Notes under the pieces: generated by a model
What the model was told of the DNA's origin: nothing
Database searches by the model: none
What the model saw: only the letters and a program-made list of their open reading frames with translations
In this document: positions 36,697-48,410 of the stretch, in pieces
Numbering within the stretch: the stretch's first letter is position 1
Layout of the letters: every line of letters starts with the position of its first letter
Position numbers and translations under genes: made by a program
NCBI GenBank assembly: GCA_910574455.1
Contig: CAJSYZ010000009.1
Location: 558,001 to 622,000, forward strand
Reading direction: 5' to 3'
Length of the DNA stretch: 64,000 bases
Source of the DNA: Trichaptum fuscoviolaceum
Taxonomy: Eukaryota; Basidiomycota; Agaricomycetes; Hymenochaetales; Trichaptaceae

Positions 36697-37853
36697 TCTT
36701 CAGTTACTCTACCGCCTTCCTTGCTTCATGTGTCTCCTTATTATTAAGTAGCAGTAGAATACGTGGCGTGATGAATTCTGCTTGAATTCTCAAGTAGCGT
36801 GACTATCGATAAGAGACTCTGTTCTCCATGACAACGAACAAGACATGACTCGGATCACATTCACTGCCATGGCAGACTCCGGCCTTCACTGGCACTGCCA
36901 GTGGCAACGTCAACAAGTTTACCTAAGTGTTCTATTTTAGTACAACAACCTCAAGTTGGTACGTACTACATACTCAGGCTACTATGTAGTATTAGTAGTA
37001 GTAGTAGTAGTACTATAGTAAGCTCAGAACACGCAAGGCCCAAACCGAGTTTGCCGCCGCCCTCAGCAGGCTTAGTAATGTCGATGTTTGATCGCCGACT
37101 CGGAGTCCCGACCGATCTGGTTCTTCTGGAATGCAATTTGTTACTAGTATGAATCGTCACTCAGAGACTCGCTGGACATCGGTATCTGAGGTCAAAGAAT
37201 GAAGATGGGCACAAGTGAAAAAGATTGTTGTCTTGGCCTTCTTCCGCCACAAAAATACATGGGTATCCATATTTGCATGGCATTCTGGAAGATCATCATT
37301 ACGCAAAGAATTCAAGCTCGATGCCTCATGTTTATAATATTGAACCCCGGAAGCTGTTCGTTCTCCCCCCGTTTCATTTGGCAAGATTTCATCACCGGAT
37401 CATATTGCATACAGGAAGATTCAAGATAGGTGGCAAGTATAAGGCATCATTTTACACTTTAGCCTAGCAGCAGCTCTACGCCGTTTAAGGGTTTCCAGTG
37501 AGTTGATTCGTCCTTCCACGGAGCACTTCCCAAGGCAGGCTATGTTTCAAAGATTAACACCATTTTAGAATCATCATTACATCTCACATCAGAACATCAC
37601 ATAATCACGTAGAGCTTACCACTAACATATGTTCGTGAAGGAAGCCTCATCAATTTCCAATACGTTAAGATCATTTGGAGCTAGCATACCAGAACATATC
37701 TTGGAATGAAATGCACTCATGCTCGTATGTAGTATGTTTCCTTTCCTATGGATTTTTGGAAGTGTCAGGATACCGACTCGAATCCCTATAAAGCCACAGT
37801 GTTCCACCCAGCATTTATCAACATTATTCAACCCACCTTACGAGTATTGAGAG
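36697..37853. other. Intergenic with microsatellite and motif cluster
   Basis: Contains the palindromic motif CACTGGCACTGCCAGTGGCA near 36884-36903 next to ACTCCGG, then an (AGT)6 run at 36994-37011. No gene is supported. Confidence 0.5.
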
Positions 37854-39525
37854 ATGCAACATCAAGGACTTCAAGAACTACCTCTACCTCACAGACTCTC
37901 CCTTTGGGGACGAACGGCGGAGCAGATTAATGCTTTGGACCTTAAGGATAGACCCATTGTCTCTTTACCCTTTCCGTTGCCCAACCCATTGGATAATACG
38001 ACCATAGATCCCGTTCATATCGGTGTTGCTCCTGACGGCTTACCACCGCAGCTTACATTTCTACAGCTGCAGAAGTTAGCGGTCACAACCAAAGATAAAT
38101 CCCGCACAAAGATTACAAGGGCTGTACGAAATTATCCCATCTCTTCACAATTGAACAGAATACGGTCTTCTGATCAACTGTGGGCCGCACTTGTTGGGTT
38201 TGCAGTGGGCCGAGGCGAGGGAATAGACAATGAAGAAACAGACGATGAAGAAACAGACGATGAAGAAACAGATGATGAAGAAACAGACGATGAAGAAACA
38301 GACGATGAAGCTGGCGACCCTATAGCTCAAGTACAACCGGGACAATTCCATACGTATCGGAATGGAGCGCCACCCGTCCCACCACTGGCAGAACAGATCA
38401 GACCAATCTTCAATCTCTGGGGTTGGTTCTTGATGCATTTAGCCACGCCCCCTCCGATGGTAAACTCAGAGTTGTCTGTTCAGGATGAAATACATCGCCA
38501 ACTCTTGCATCCGATGAACCAGGTGATACAGGTGACTGCTTACCATTTGCTTTCATACTTCTTTTTAATTGGCATTCCACGCAGGCCCGATATGGAGCTT
38601 TCGTCACAATACTCAAGGATAACACCCAACGTAGATTCACGCCAAAGTGGTCTCGATTCGTAGAAGAACATCGTGTCAATGCCATATCAAAAGCTGGAAT
38701 ACCAGATTTCATGTTGTTTTATGATAATGAACCAGGAGCTTCAGCAGCAATAGCCGAAGCAAAAACGTATTGGTCCTACGCAGAAAGACATATACGCGGT
38801 GCGCTGTCAACCAAAACCTGTGACCCTGCAACTGGAGAAATCGACTGGGATAACAATAGTATCTACAACAATATCATAAGACAGGTAAGCATATATGTTC
38901 AGTCCACTGGCATTTTGTAACAGAATGTTGTAAAACACAGCTCTGGTCCGAGATGCACGAACTTAACGTCAAATTTGGAATGTGGACCAATGGAATGCTG
39001 ATAGTCATGGCCATTAATACCACAGACGAGACAGTTCCTGAGGATCAGAGAATTCATGAGCTCACTTTTAGCACCATAAGGGATATTTGTGGCACTAATG
39101 AGATATATCAAGGATTGGCTGGCTTCTGTTTGGCGAGTATCGAGTATTCGCTCCTTGCAACCGTGGATGCGAAAATGGATTTTATCAATAGTCTCTGCCC
39201 AGAAGATTGGAGGGTAGTTCCTCCCCCATTTCAGCTCATGCCGATTTTACCAGAGGAAGTAGAAGGGGAGCAAGAGCAAGCACTTGACGAAAACAATCTT
39301 GAATTCGATGGTGATCCAGAAAACAGTGACAACGATAACAACAACGAGGAAGGAGGAGAAGAAGGAGAAGAGGAAGAAGAAGAAGAAGAAGATGGCGATG
39401 ATGACGATGATGACGATGATAACGACGACGATGATGGTGACGACGACGGTGACAATGAGAACACAAGCGAGAACGAGAACAAAAATAATGATGAAGATGA
39501 GGAGGAAGAGGAGGAGGAGGACTAA
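37854..39525 (+). CDS. PD-(D/E)XK-like protein with acidic tail
   Basis: Three exons, 37854-38531, 38585-38884 and 38941-39525, join in phase 0 through introns of 53 and 56 bp and give 520 residues. Residues about 125-150 hold five ETDDE repeats encoded by 15-bp units. The second exon carries GIPDFMLFYDNEP followed by IAEAKTYW, spaced as in the PD...(D/E)XK nuclease signature, preceded by a helix-strand pattern (YGAFVTILKDN, RFVEEHRVNAISKAG). The third exon has a folded part (WTNGMLIVMAINTTDE, GLAGFCLASIEYS) and then about 80 residues almost entirely Asp/Glu/Asn/Lys. Such tails are typical of nuclear or chromatin-associated proteins. Nuclease activity is inference from a short motif; a catalytically dead fold or chance motif is possible. 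No paralogue is seen in the window, and the neighbours belong to the kinase and membrane families. Confidence 0.6.
38232..38306 (+). repeat. Five 15-bp coding repeats
   Basis: GAAGAAACAGACGAT repeated five times with one C/T change, encoding EETDD units. Unit length keeps frame, so copy-number change would not disrupt the protein. Confidence 0.85.
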
Positions 39526-40269
39526 AGACTAATGGTCAAGACAAATGGAGAGTTGTAGCTTATGAACAGAGATAGGAAGAACTGCGAATGAATATAATCC
39601 AAATTTAGAACTAGTTGCCCTCACTTTTGATGACTAGTAAGTTAAGGCATGTACGAATATATAACATGATGCTAGAAGCACAAACTTGAAGAAGATGAGC
39701 AGCTCATTGTAGTCAGCGTGAAAAGCAGATGATACACTTACTAGTATTCGCGAGTGCAATTAAGAAGAGGATCTCACAGTGACCATGAAACCGGGCATAC
39801 AGTAAGTTACATAACTGTGCTAATTGTACTTATTTAGAACTCACTTTACTCGGTGAGTACTACGACTTCCACTTAGTCGATACCCATGATGACATTGATA
39901 TAGTTATGCTTCTGAGATACCAGTGAGGTGGTATGCTAATGAGTATTCATCAATAAAGTACAGGGTAGGAGGCGGAATACTAGCTAACCTACTATGTTCA
40001 GTCAAGAGCCTGCTCATTGAATGTGATTGCGCCCTCGTAAAGTATAGACGCAAGCTACTTGAATATAAGTTTCAATTTCCGCGCCCATGGTAGCTTTCCT
40101 TTCGTATGTTTCATTCGTTCCGAAGGGTTACAACTCATACGACTTGTGAAAGAGAAACGGCAATGACTCGGACTCACTGGCGTGACATTTGATTTCAAGT
40201 TTAGGGCAGGTCATTGAGTCAAGCTCTTCAACTTGAAGTAGTTCTTTCATCCAAGTTCACTGCCACCAC
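39526..40269. other. Intergenic, nothing identified
   Basis: About 740 bp, AT-rich. A dispersed ACTCGGACTCACTGGCG / CAACTTGAAG cluster sits at 40160-40260. Confidence 0.45.
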
Positions 40270-40785
40270 TGCGTGAACCGATCGTCAAGAAATTGACGGG
40301 GCCAACCGGTGGCTTGCCCCCTCCCATCACCCTTGCCAGACATAACTGCGGCTGGTGCTTCGGCAGCGACGTGATTGTAATACATAGGACCTTGACGATG
40401 CTCAGGACCGTGACGCTGAAGGCAAGCCATTTGAAGGCGATGATGGTGATGAGGATGTTATCCTGCTACTTGTCCTTTGCGACCGCACGCGCGAAGGTAC
40501 GCGTCGGCTGGTCGCGATGGCGCTCTTAATGAGCTACATTACCCAGTGGACGAAGCCGCCGCCGAGCACATGGTGCAGGCCTCCGAAGCGCGAGGCCATG
40601 TTGCGCAGACCGACGAAGGCGGCGAAGGAGACCCATCGAAGAATGAGGGCGGAGAGGATAGGAAAGGTGGCGACGATGGAGTCTCTCGGGTTACTGGAGG
40701 ACACGATGCGTGTATTGCAAGCCTGGTTGTCTTGGAGATTGCTTCTATCTGAAGAGTCTTCTTGGATATGATGCTTTAGATTCAC
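40270..40785 (-). pseudogene. MARVEL-like gene relic
   Basis: Read leftwards, the frame matches the MARVEL-like gene (LRWVSFAAFVGLRNMASRFG, GLHHVLGGGFVHWVM), then hits a stop straight after WVM where the parent has WLIESA. Homology continues in shifted frames (NILITIIAF, WLAFSVTVLSIVKV) with another stop after KDK. The 5' exon and first helix are missing. A clear dead copy, oriented opposite to the parent. Confidence 0.75.
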
Positions 40786-41200
40786 CTGGTTTCACATCGC
40801 CTTTGATAACCTCTAACCCGTTTATTCTTCCCGTCCAGATAATCAATTGCAATGACTAATGCCTATAGTTGCTGTTTGCAGAGTCTTTAATCAATTGTTA
40901 TTGTACATTACGATTATTTATTTTATACATGATAACGGAAGGGAAGGACCGACAGAAATGGATCACTAAGACTGTAGATAAGAAATTACTTACAGGCCAA
41001 TATATAGGCAAGATAGTCCCAATGCTAATTTCATCGCATAACACGGTAGTGCACTGAGCAATTGGGTAGTGTTCCATCAGCTACAACTTGAAAAAGACTT
41101 AGTTACTCACCGGCGTTAAGGTTAATGAGAGGCGTGCAGTGTTGCGAATCGTCATTGAAAATATTGCAAAGCGAGCTCATCTCGGGACCCCAGGTCCATG
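40690..41200. repeat. Segment also present near 52200-52620
   Basis: Landmarks AGATTGCTTCTATC.GAAGAGT, ACACGGTAGTGCACTGAGC and CTCACCGGCGT occur in the same order and spacing pattern at 52257, 52491 and 52547. The segment probably held the end of a minus-strand gene (an ACCTTAACGCCG/GTGAGT junction is visible on that strand), but no full frame remains. Confidence 0.45.
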
Positions 41201-41563
41201 AGCAGGCCTTGCGAAAGGATTGGATATCTTGTTAGCGAATAAAGGTCCTTTAAGAAGATGATAACAAGAAATCACGCCCACTCAGACAAAGGTCGACGCT
41301 CTGTGTACTAGGTTGACCCACCAGTTCCTCATCGTCTTCAAAACCATGTTCGTCCTCCTTGACGCTACAGAACATTGCCGCATAGAGTGTCAAAGAAGAT
41401 TGCGGATCACAAGGAAGCTTCCAAGGACTCACAGCTTCTCATCCCCTTAAGTATTCAATGGCCATAAATATCCGGTCAGCAAGGTTAGCAACCCACTGAA
41501 ATCGAAGGTTGCAATGAGTGGTGCAAGATTTTGCAGTCTTAAGTAAGAGGATGTAAGAGCGAA

Positions 41564-41848
41564 ATGAAGGTATCGTCGGCCTTGTCAATCGACCAGAACT
41601 CTACACCGATGTCTCAGGTCCTCCGCTTTGCTCGTCCCTTTCCTGGTCCCCACTCTCTCCCTTTCCCTGCCTTGCCTTCTCTTCCCTCTATCTGCCCTCT
41701 TGATGCGAGATCCACCGATGCATTGCGTGAGGATCATGATGTTGAAGACGGCGCAGTTCTAGTCGAGTTCCGAGAGCCGCTAAAGTGCTGTGCATCACAG
41801 ACTCAGTTTGCTGTCCGTTGGTTCTATTCTGAGCCTGAAGTTGTATAG
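41564..41848 (+). CDS. Hypothetical ORF in left arm
   Basis: A 94-codon frame rich in Pro and Phe at the N-terminal half, then DHDVEDGAVLVEFREPLK. The mirror copy at 49922-50206 (-) keeps the frame open but differs at about nine residues, and most nucleotide differences change an amino acid. That pattern gives no sign of purifying selection, so coding status is doubtful. Confidence 0.2.
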   Translation: MKVSSALSIDQNSTPMSQVLRFARPFPGPHSLPFPALPSLPSICPLDARSTDALREDHDVEDGAVLVEFREPLKCCASQTQFAVRWFYSEPEVV

Positions 41849-42696
41849 TTAGACAGGGTTCAAAGGGATGGATGGGAAACCAACGTGAATTGGCGCGCAT
41901 GTACCCCTTTGTTGTCCAACTTGGGGTCATTGACGACGAGTCTGCGCACATTGCCACTCCTACGTCTTTACCAGCCAGGATATGTGCAGTTCAAGAGTTT
42001 CAAACCTGCCAAATAATTAGCCAAGGTCTATACTCTGGGGATTCCGATGAAAATAAACCTGGCTCACCTAGGTCGAGTTTAAAAGCAAGAAGTCCACACA
42101 GTCCACTGGCACAAGCTGGATAACGCCAATGGGCCATCACGTGAACCCCGGTGCTACTGTAAGTGGCAGAACCATTGCGCGAAGATACGCGTCGGGCTTC
42201 ATCGTCTGGTGTAATTGAGGACGCGGGAGAGCAGTAGCGTAGCATGCCTTGGATAAATATGCTCAAGCATGCCCACTGTCGACTACGACTTTCGTTACAA
42301 CAATAATCAGTAGCACGTAAAAGCGTAACAATTGGTGCGGGGTTAAATTGCGAGACGCGTTCGCTCGAATGAGGGTGGTGGTGGATCGAAAGCAAGAGTG
42401 TACATTGCGTTTAGACATTCATGCACGTGCCGTCAGCACACGTTCCACGACCATCACCAAAAGTTCAGCGTTATATAGACTGTATGCTGCAAAATCACTG
42501 TATATTCAAAACATAACGCGGACAACGTATCATTCGGGTCAAAAAGAACCCAATTATCTCAACAAAGCGCATAGGCAGAAAAACTTGGCAAATATGCTGG
42601 TCGAAATTCGATGAATGCGCGAAACCCCATGCATGGCTTATGCTCCTGCTAATTCAACTTAAGCCCGATTCTACGACGACGACGAATCAGCTGAGG

Positions 42697-42995
42697 TTAT
42701 GGATACGCTGGTGATAGACGTACTTCGCACTGAATATTCTTCGACACGCAAAAAGAACACGCAAACTTGACATTGGCTCGCTCGCACTGTAAGTCGATAA
42801 GTAAACAATCGGCGATAAGCATGCTAGGTGACAGCTTACCTTCCTACGGCGTCTGCTGCATTCAACGCACGCCTTGCGTCGACGTACGACCCCGCCATCA
42901 GCAGCCATCATCTCCGGGGTGACGACGTTGAAACTTGGCTGCTGCACCTCAGTTCCAGCGTTCTCATTTCCAGCTGTATCATTTGCTTGATTCAT
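42697..42995 (-). CDS. Small Zn2Cys6 zinc-cluster protein
   Basis: Two exons, 42840-42995 and 42697-42786, join in phase 0 across a 53-bp intron and give 81 residues. The spliced region reads ACVECSRRRRKCERANVKFA followed by CSFCVSKNIQC, which is C-x2-C-x6-C-x8-C-x2-C-x6-C, the fungal binuclear zinc cluster. Basic residues around it (VVRRRK, SRRRRK) fit DNA contact. The usual linker, dimerisation coil and regulatory domain of GAL4-type factors are absent; the frame stops soon after the sixth Cys. It could act as a short competitor-type DNA binder or be the first exons of a longer gene that lost its 3' part. The mirror copy in the right arm is frameshifted. Confidence 0.6.
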
Positions 42996-43356
42996 CGCGT
43001 GGCTACTTGAGAGAGATAATTAGAGGATGCTCTTCCAATGTACGAAGGTAAACGATGCTGACGATTTTTTCGCCAGCTTGAACAGCATTTCGCGCAGGCC
43101 AATAACCCAGTACTAAACGCAGCAATTCGCGCTCTCGTCACGTTCAGCGCCTAACATCTCAGCGTACACGTTATGACAAGCTTTCGCGGTGAATGAATAC
43201 ATTGCGCATTGTCGAACCTATATGGCCTGACTCGCTCGTCGCATCCTCAACACACATTAGAGTGAGTGCTTCGGAGTGGAAGTAGCGTACTCCTAAATGT
43301 AATGTAAGTAGGTCGTATGAGTAGTGACTTACAATACATATAAACCTCACCATTGC

Positions 43357-45211
43357 GTTAACGATATACAGCAATGACCAACCGTCGGATTTGATCTATA
43401 TTGAGGATGTACTTCATTGATGAGTCCAGGTGCGCAGCGTCGGAAGGTGTGTCACATACCAGAAAGCTAACTCCACGCCGCGATCGCTGACAGTTGGCCT
43501 TCAGCGGTACCCAGAACGATATGCAAACACCATGTGAATCGCGAGGAGTGGATGCGCATACGTCGTTGGCCGCACAGAAAGTGTGTAAAACGTTGTCGAC
43601 GTACGTCTGTGTACAAGCACCGATCGTAGTGAAGGTTTCGAGTACCGCACATCGGAAAGCCGTGATCGCCTTCCCGGTATCGTGTCCAGAATATGCAGAG
43701 GAATCCGGATGACTTGCGCGTGTACGTTTCCGAAGACTGATCTTCTTGATGGATGATGGCAGCTGAATAATGGATGTTATCCGTGAACAGAAGAGGATCA
43801 TTTCAATGACTTACATGGTGCTTTACATGTAGCTACCTTCTCCGGAAGTTCCTTGCCCTCGTGAGTCCTCCTATTTCGATGAGCATCGGCATCGCAGGAG
43901 CCGGATAACAGGAAAAAACATACTTGCTGACTAGACTCATCAAAGAGCGAATATCATCGCTTCAATATCCCGATGGAAATACAGGGAGTCCCAGAACTTG
44001 CACGTATAGGCATTTCGGCTGTCTTATAACGCAGATAATCGCAGCTGAGTAGAAGATGCTATCAAGATACGGCAATGGATGACTTATATAGTGCGCTTAC
44101 ACCCAGAGACCTTCTCGGAACGCCCTTCCAGGTCACGAGCACCTCTATATCACCAAGTGACATGACGTATGGCCGAGGTGCAAGAGCGTCGAAACGAGGC
44201 AGGAGGGCATGACGTGTAGCTCCTGGCAAAAGATTTAGCCAACGGCGCATCCCTACAAGGACGTATGGGTGCCGATATTTGCATATGCAGAGATGTCGGG
44301 TATTGTTCTATGGCTGGAGGGAGAATCGACGTGTCGCCGAACAGATGGAGCAGATATCTGTTGGGCCAGTGTGCGTAAGCATTGCACAGAGATAAGTTAG
44401 AATGTAAAAGAAGACGTACTAACGTTGTCCGCTCGCGGGCTTTATCAGCATTTAGAGGCAGCCGCCGATAATGCAGATAAGTTTGCACTATCGTCACCAA
44501 GAAGACGTCCAGGCGAGCTGCGAGAGGCGACATCCAGAAGACAAGCACATAAGGTATGAGCTATGAAGAGCAGCGTCGGCACGAGAAACAGTTCACATAC
44601 CTAAAGATCAGATCATCTTCGACTCTCGGTGACAAGACATCTTCAACGATACCCCAGACGATACGGTGAGGTGAAGCGTTAGCGTTCTGCGTGCATATAC
44701 CGCCGCGCGCACGGTGTATGGCACGTACATCGTCAGACGCACAAGGGTATGTGCATACGTTGTTGGACGTACAGCTTTGCACTAATCGTAGCAAAGGTTG
44801 GAAAGTAATGTATCGCGAAGCTGTGGTCGCTTTCTCGACATCCATGGGGATCTGCAAGCACATTCCGAAGGCTTTGGCCATTCCGAAGGCTTGGGCGCGT
44901 ACACAACCGAAGACCGGACTTCCAGGTAATAGTGGCGGCTAGATACTGTATGTTACCCGGGGAAAGCGGGGAAAGAAGAGGATGACTTTGAGGATACTCA
45001 CATTGTGTGTTTACACCTAGCTCCCATCTTTGGAGGGCCCTTCCACCTCGCAAGTCCTTCTACACCGTTGAACACCTTTGACTTATGGTCAGGCACAGGA
45101 AGAAGATAAAGGTGTGCTTGATGATCAGCTTCAGCAAAGAGCAATGTCTGACTGAGGAATGTGCAACATGTCGCTTCGAGGGCTGAACCACACCCATTGC
45201 AGCTGGTAGGC
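43357..45211 (-). other. Degenerate gene-like exon repeats, left arm
   Basis: Mirror image of 46556-48410; see that entry for description. The left copy differs by a one-base deletion near 43588 and one substitution near 44480. Confidence 0.3.
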
Positions 45212-45380
45212 CATTGTCCTTCCAGCTGGAGGGAGAGTTAGCAACACCGTGACTGGCAGAGCGTATCTCCAGCGAAAATTAGACAATTTCGAACAAAGCT
45301 AGGTTATAATTGCTGCAAATTAGCCTTCTTTGTAGACCAGCGTAACAGAAGGTTGTTGCTTTGCCATTTAGACAGGAATA

Positions 45381-45449
45381 GACTCGTAAACCAGTCGTAT
45401 CGATTTATCGTTGAGGTTGGGAGTTAGAGAAACGACTGGCTTGCGAGTC
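45381..45449. mobile_element. 69-bp TA MITE, left arm
   Basis: Ends GACTCGTAAACCAGTCGT and ACGACTGGCTTGCGAGTC are inverted repeats flanked by TA. Related to 30715-30761. Confidence 0.65.
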
Positions 45450-45539
45450 TAAGACAGGAAAGAGGAACTTCGAATTGCGTCAATTGAGCAGTCTCCCACG
45501 GAGGATTCACTCAATTCGTGTGGCAGTGCAACCTCCTTC

Positions 45540-45642
45540 CCAGGGTTCGCCTGACGGGCTCCCACCCTCTATCCCAAAAAGGGTTTGAACAAATAAGACA
45601 TAACTTAACGCATTTGGGTGGGAGCCGTCAGGCGACCCCTGG
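45540..45642. mobile_element. 103-bp hairpin element, left arm
   Basis: CCAGGGTTCGCCTGACGGGC at the left pairs with GCCGTCAGGCGACCCCTGG at the right, with CTCCCACCC / GGGTGGGAG continuing the stem. Likely a small MITE; no clear target duplication. Confidence 0.5.
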
Positions 45643-45753
45643 CATAATACTTTTTAGCGAGCTCCTGCTCACCGCGGGGCAAACAAGATCAAACTTGTCC
45701 CGCCGGTCCTAAATCGGGTAATGGGCCCGCTACTTTCAATGGCGGGCTCAATA

Positions 45754-46013
45754 CCTCTCTCAACTTTTGACGGAATACTACAGAATCTTGTACATAGTAT
45801 TAAAGTAGGAATGTGGCGCTTTTTAATTATAAAATATGATTTTATTTGCTTGAATATTGGTTCAAAGGTTTTGCTCAACAGCTACCTTTTTTACAGCCTA
45901 TTTTAATTCACTCCAACAATATTTTCATATGACAAGCTTAAATAAATTAATATTTGATCTATCATATTGTATCGCAGAAAGAATTATAATCCTTAAGTAC
46001 TCCACTGCGAAGT
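45754..46013. other. AT-rich spacer at centre of giant inverted repeat
   Basis: 260 bp, strongly AT-rich, not symmetrical, with no gene. A GGGCCCGCTACTTTCAATGG stretch that pairs with its mirror lies just outside on both sides. Confidence 0.8.
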
Positions 46014-46124
46014 TATTGAGCCCGCCATTGAAAGTAGCGGGCCCATTACCCGATTTAGGACCGGCGGGACAAGTTTGATCTTGTTTGCCCCGCGGTGAGC
46101 AGGAGCTCGCTAAAAAGTATTATG

Positions 46125-46227
46125 CCAGGGGTCGCCTGACGGCTCCCACCCAAATGCGTTAAGTTATGTCTTATTTGTTCAAACCCTTTTTGGGATAGAG
46201 GGTGGGAGCCCGTCAGGCGAACCCTGG
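46125..46227. mobile_element. 103-bp hairpin element, right arm
   Basis: Mirror copy of 45540-45642. Confidence 0.5.
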
Positions 46228-46317
46228 GAAGGAGGTTGCACTGCCACACGAATTGAGTGAATCCTCCGTGGGAGACTGCTCAATTGACGCAATTCGAAGT
46301 TCCTCTTTCCTGTCTTA

Positions 46318-46386
46318 GACTCGCAAGCCAGTCGTTTCTCTAACTCCCAACCTCAACGATAAATCGATACGACTGGTTTACGAGTC
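46318..46386. mobile_element. 69-bp TA MITE, right arm
   Basis: Mirror copy of 45381-45449, with TA at 46316-46317 and 46387-46388. Confidence 0.65.
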
Positions 46387-46555
46387 TATTCCTGTCTAAA
46401 TGGCAAAGCAACAACCTTCTGTTACGCTGGTCTACAAAGAAGGCTAATTTGCAGCAATTATAACCTAGCTTTGTTCGAAATTGTCTAATTTTCGCTGGAG
46501 ATACGCTCTGCCAGTCACGGTGTTGCTAACTCTCCCTCCAGCTGGAAGGACAATG

Positions 46556-48410
46556 GCCTACCAGCTGCAATGGGTGTGGTTCAGCCCTCGAAGCGACATG
46601 TTGCACATTCCTCAGTCAGACATTGCTCTTTGCTGAAGCTGATCATCAAGCACACCTTTATCTTCTTCCTGTGCCTGACCATAAGTCAAAGGTGTTCAAC
46701 GGTGTAGAAGGACTTGCGAGGTGGAAGGGCCCTCCAAAGATGGGAGCTAGGTGTAAACACACAATGTGAGTATCCTCAAAGTCATCCTCTTCTTTCCCCG
46801 CTTTCCCCGGGTAACATACAGTATCTAGCCGCCACTATTACCTGGAAGTCCGGTCTTCGGTTGTGTACGCGCCCAAGCCTTCGGAATGGCCAAAGCCTTC
46901 GGAATGTGCTTGCAGATCCCCATGGATGTCGAGAAAGCGACCACAGCTTCGCGATACATTACTTTCCAACCTTTGCTACGATTAGTGCAAAGCTGTACGT
47001 CCAACAACGTATGCACATACCCTTGTGCGTCTGACGATGTACGTGCCATACACCGTGCGCGCGGCGGTATATGCACGCAGAACGCTAACGCTTCACCTCA
47101 CCGTATCGTCTGGGGTATCGTTGAAGATGTCTTGTCACCGAGAGTCGAAGATGATCTGATCTTTAGGTATGTGAACTGTTTCTCGTGCCGACGCTGCTCT
47201 TCATAGCTCATACCTTATGTGCTTGTCTTCTGGATGTCGCCTCTCGCAGCTCGCCTGGACGTCTTCTTGGTGACGATAGTGCAAACTTATCCGCATTATC
47301 GGCGGCTGCCTCTAAATGCTGATAAAGCCCGCGAGCGGACAACGTTAGTACGTCTTCTTTTACATTCTAACTTATCTCTGTGCAATGCTTACGCACACTG
47401 GCCCAACAGATATCTGCTCCATCTGTTCGGCGACACGTCGATTCTCCCTCCAGCCATAGAACAATACCCGACATCTCTGCATATGCAAATATCGGCACCC
47501 ATACGTCCTTGTAGGGATGCGCCGTTGGCTAAATCTTTTGCCAGGAGCTACACGTCATGCCCTCCTGCCTCGTTTCGACGCTCTTGCACCTCGGCCATAC
47601 GTCATGTCACTTGGTGATATAGAGGTGCTCGTGACCTGGAAGGGCGTTCCGAGAAGGTCTCTGGGTGTAAGCGCACTATATAAGTCATCCATTGCCGTAT
47701 CTTGATAGCATCTTCTACTCAGCTGCGATTATCTGCGTTATAAGACAGCCGAAATGCCTATACGTGCAAGTTCTGGGACTCCCTGTATTTCCATCGGGAT
47801 ATTGAAGCGATGATATTCGCTCTTTGATGAGTCTAGTCAGCAAGTATGTTTTTTCCTGTTATCCGGCTCCTGCGATGCCGATGCTCATCGAAATAGGAGG
47901 ACTCACGAGGGCAAGGAACTTCCGGAGAAGGTAGCTACATGTAAAGCACCATGTAAGTCATTGAAATGATCCTCTTCTGTTCACGGATAACATCCATTAT
48001 TCAGCTGCCATCATCCATCAAGAAGATCAGTCTTCGGAAACGTACACGCGCAAGTCATCCGGATTCCTCTGCATATTCTGGACACGATACCGGGAAGGCG
48101 ATCACGGCTTTCCGATGTGCGGTACTCGAAACCTTCACTACGATCGGTGCTTGTACACAGACGTACGTCGACAACGTTTGTACACACTTTCTGTGCGGCC
48201 AACGACGTATGCGCATCCACTCCTCGCGATTCACATGGTGTTTGCATATCGTTCTGGGTACCGCTGAAGGCCAACTGTCAGCGATCGCGGCGTGGAGTTA
48301 GCTTTCTGGTATGTGACACACCTTCCGACGCTGCGCACCTGGACTCATCAATGAAGTACATCCTCAATATAGATCAAATCCGACGGTTGGTCATTGCTGT
48401 ATATCGTTAA
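46556..48410 (+). other. Degenerate gene-like exon repeats, right arm
   Basis: Three diverged direct repeats are visible at about 46715-47165, 47630-47840 and 47920-48300. Each begins with a WKG-P-type coding stretch followed by a splice-donor-like site (AATGTGAGT, TGTAAG, ATGTAAG) and a CATCCTCTTC / CAGCTG region. The first and third also share translated similarity (DVEKATTASR versus DTGKAITAFR; RIVWGIVEDVLS versus HIVLGTAEGQLS). Frames are interrupted between repeats. This suggests a gene built of tandem exon duplications that is now eroded, or a rapidly evolving gene with many introns. No known domain is recognised. Confidence 0.3.

Larger units (their letters stand above)
41367..45753 (+). 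repeat. Left arm of giant inverted repeat
   Basis: This arm is the reverse complement of 46014-50403. A position x maps to about 91767 - x near the centre. The inner 2 kb (about 43.8-45.75) is nearly identical between arms; several outer stretches show roughly 2-3 percent differences plus small indels. The outer boundary is ACAGAAC at 41367; beyond it the arms have no similarity and no obvious target duplication. Confidence 0.9.

Noticed and set aside
38221..38310. CRISPR-like short regular repeats
   Set aside because: Units are contiguous 15-mers without spacers, inside a coding exon of a eukaryotic gene.
39231..39482. Minus-strand frame made almost entirely of Ser and similar residues
   Set aside because: It is the complement of the acidic tail of the gene at 37854-39525.
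45754..46013. Centre of the palindrome as a replication origin or centromere core
   Set aside because: It is AT-rich, but no sequence-specific evidence supports either role.
47560..47705. LVTWKGVP resembling a chromodomain as in gypsy-type integrases
   Set aside because: Only a short match; no aromatic cage residues in the right places, and no integrase or reverse transcriptase nearby.
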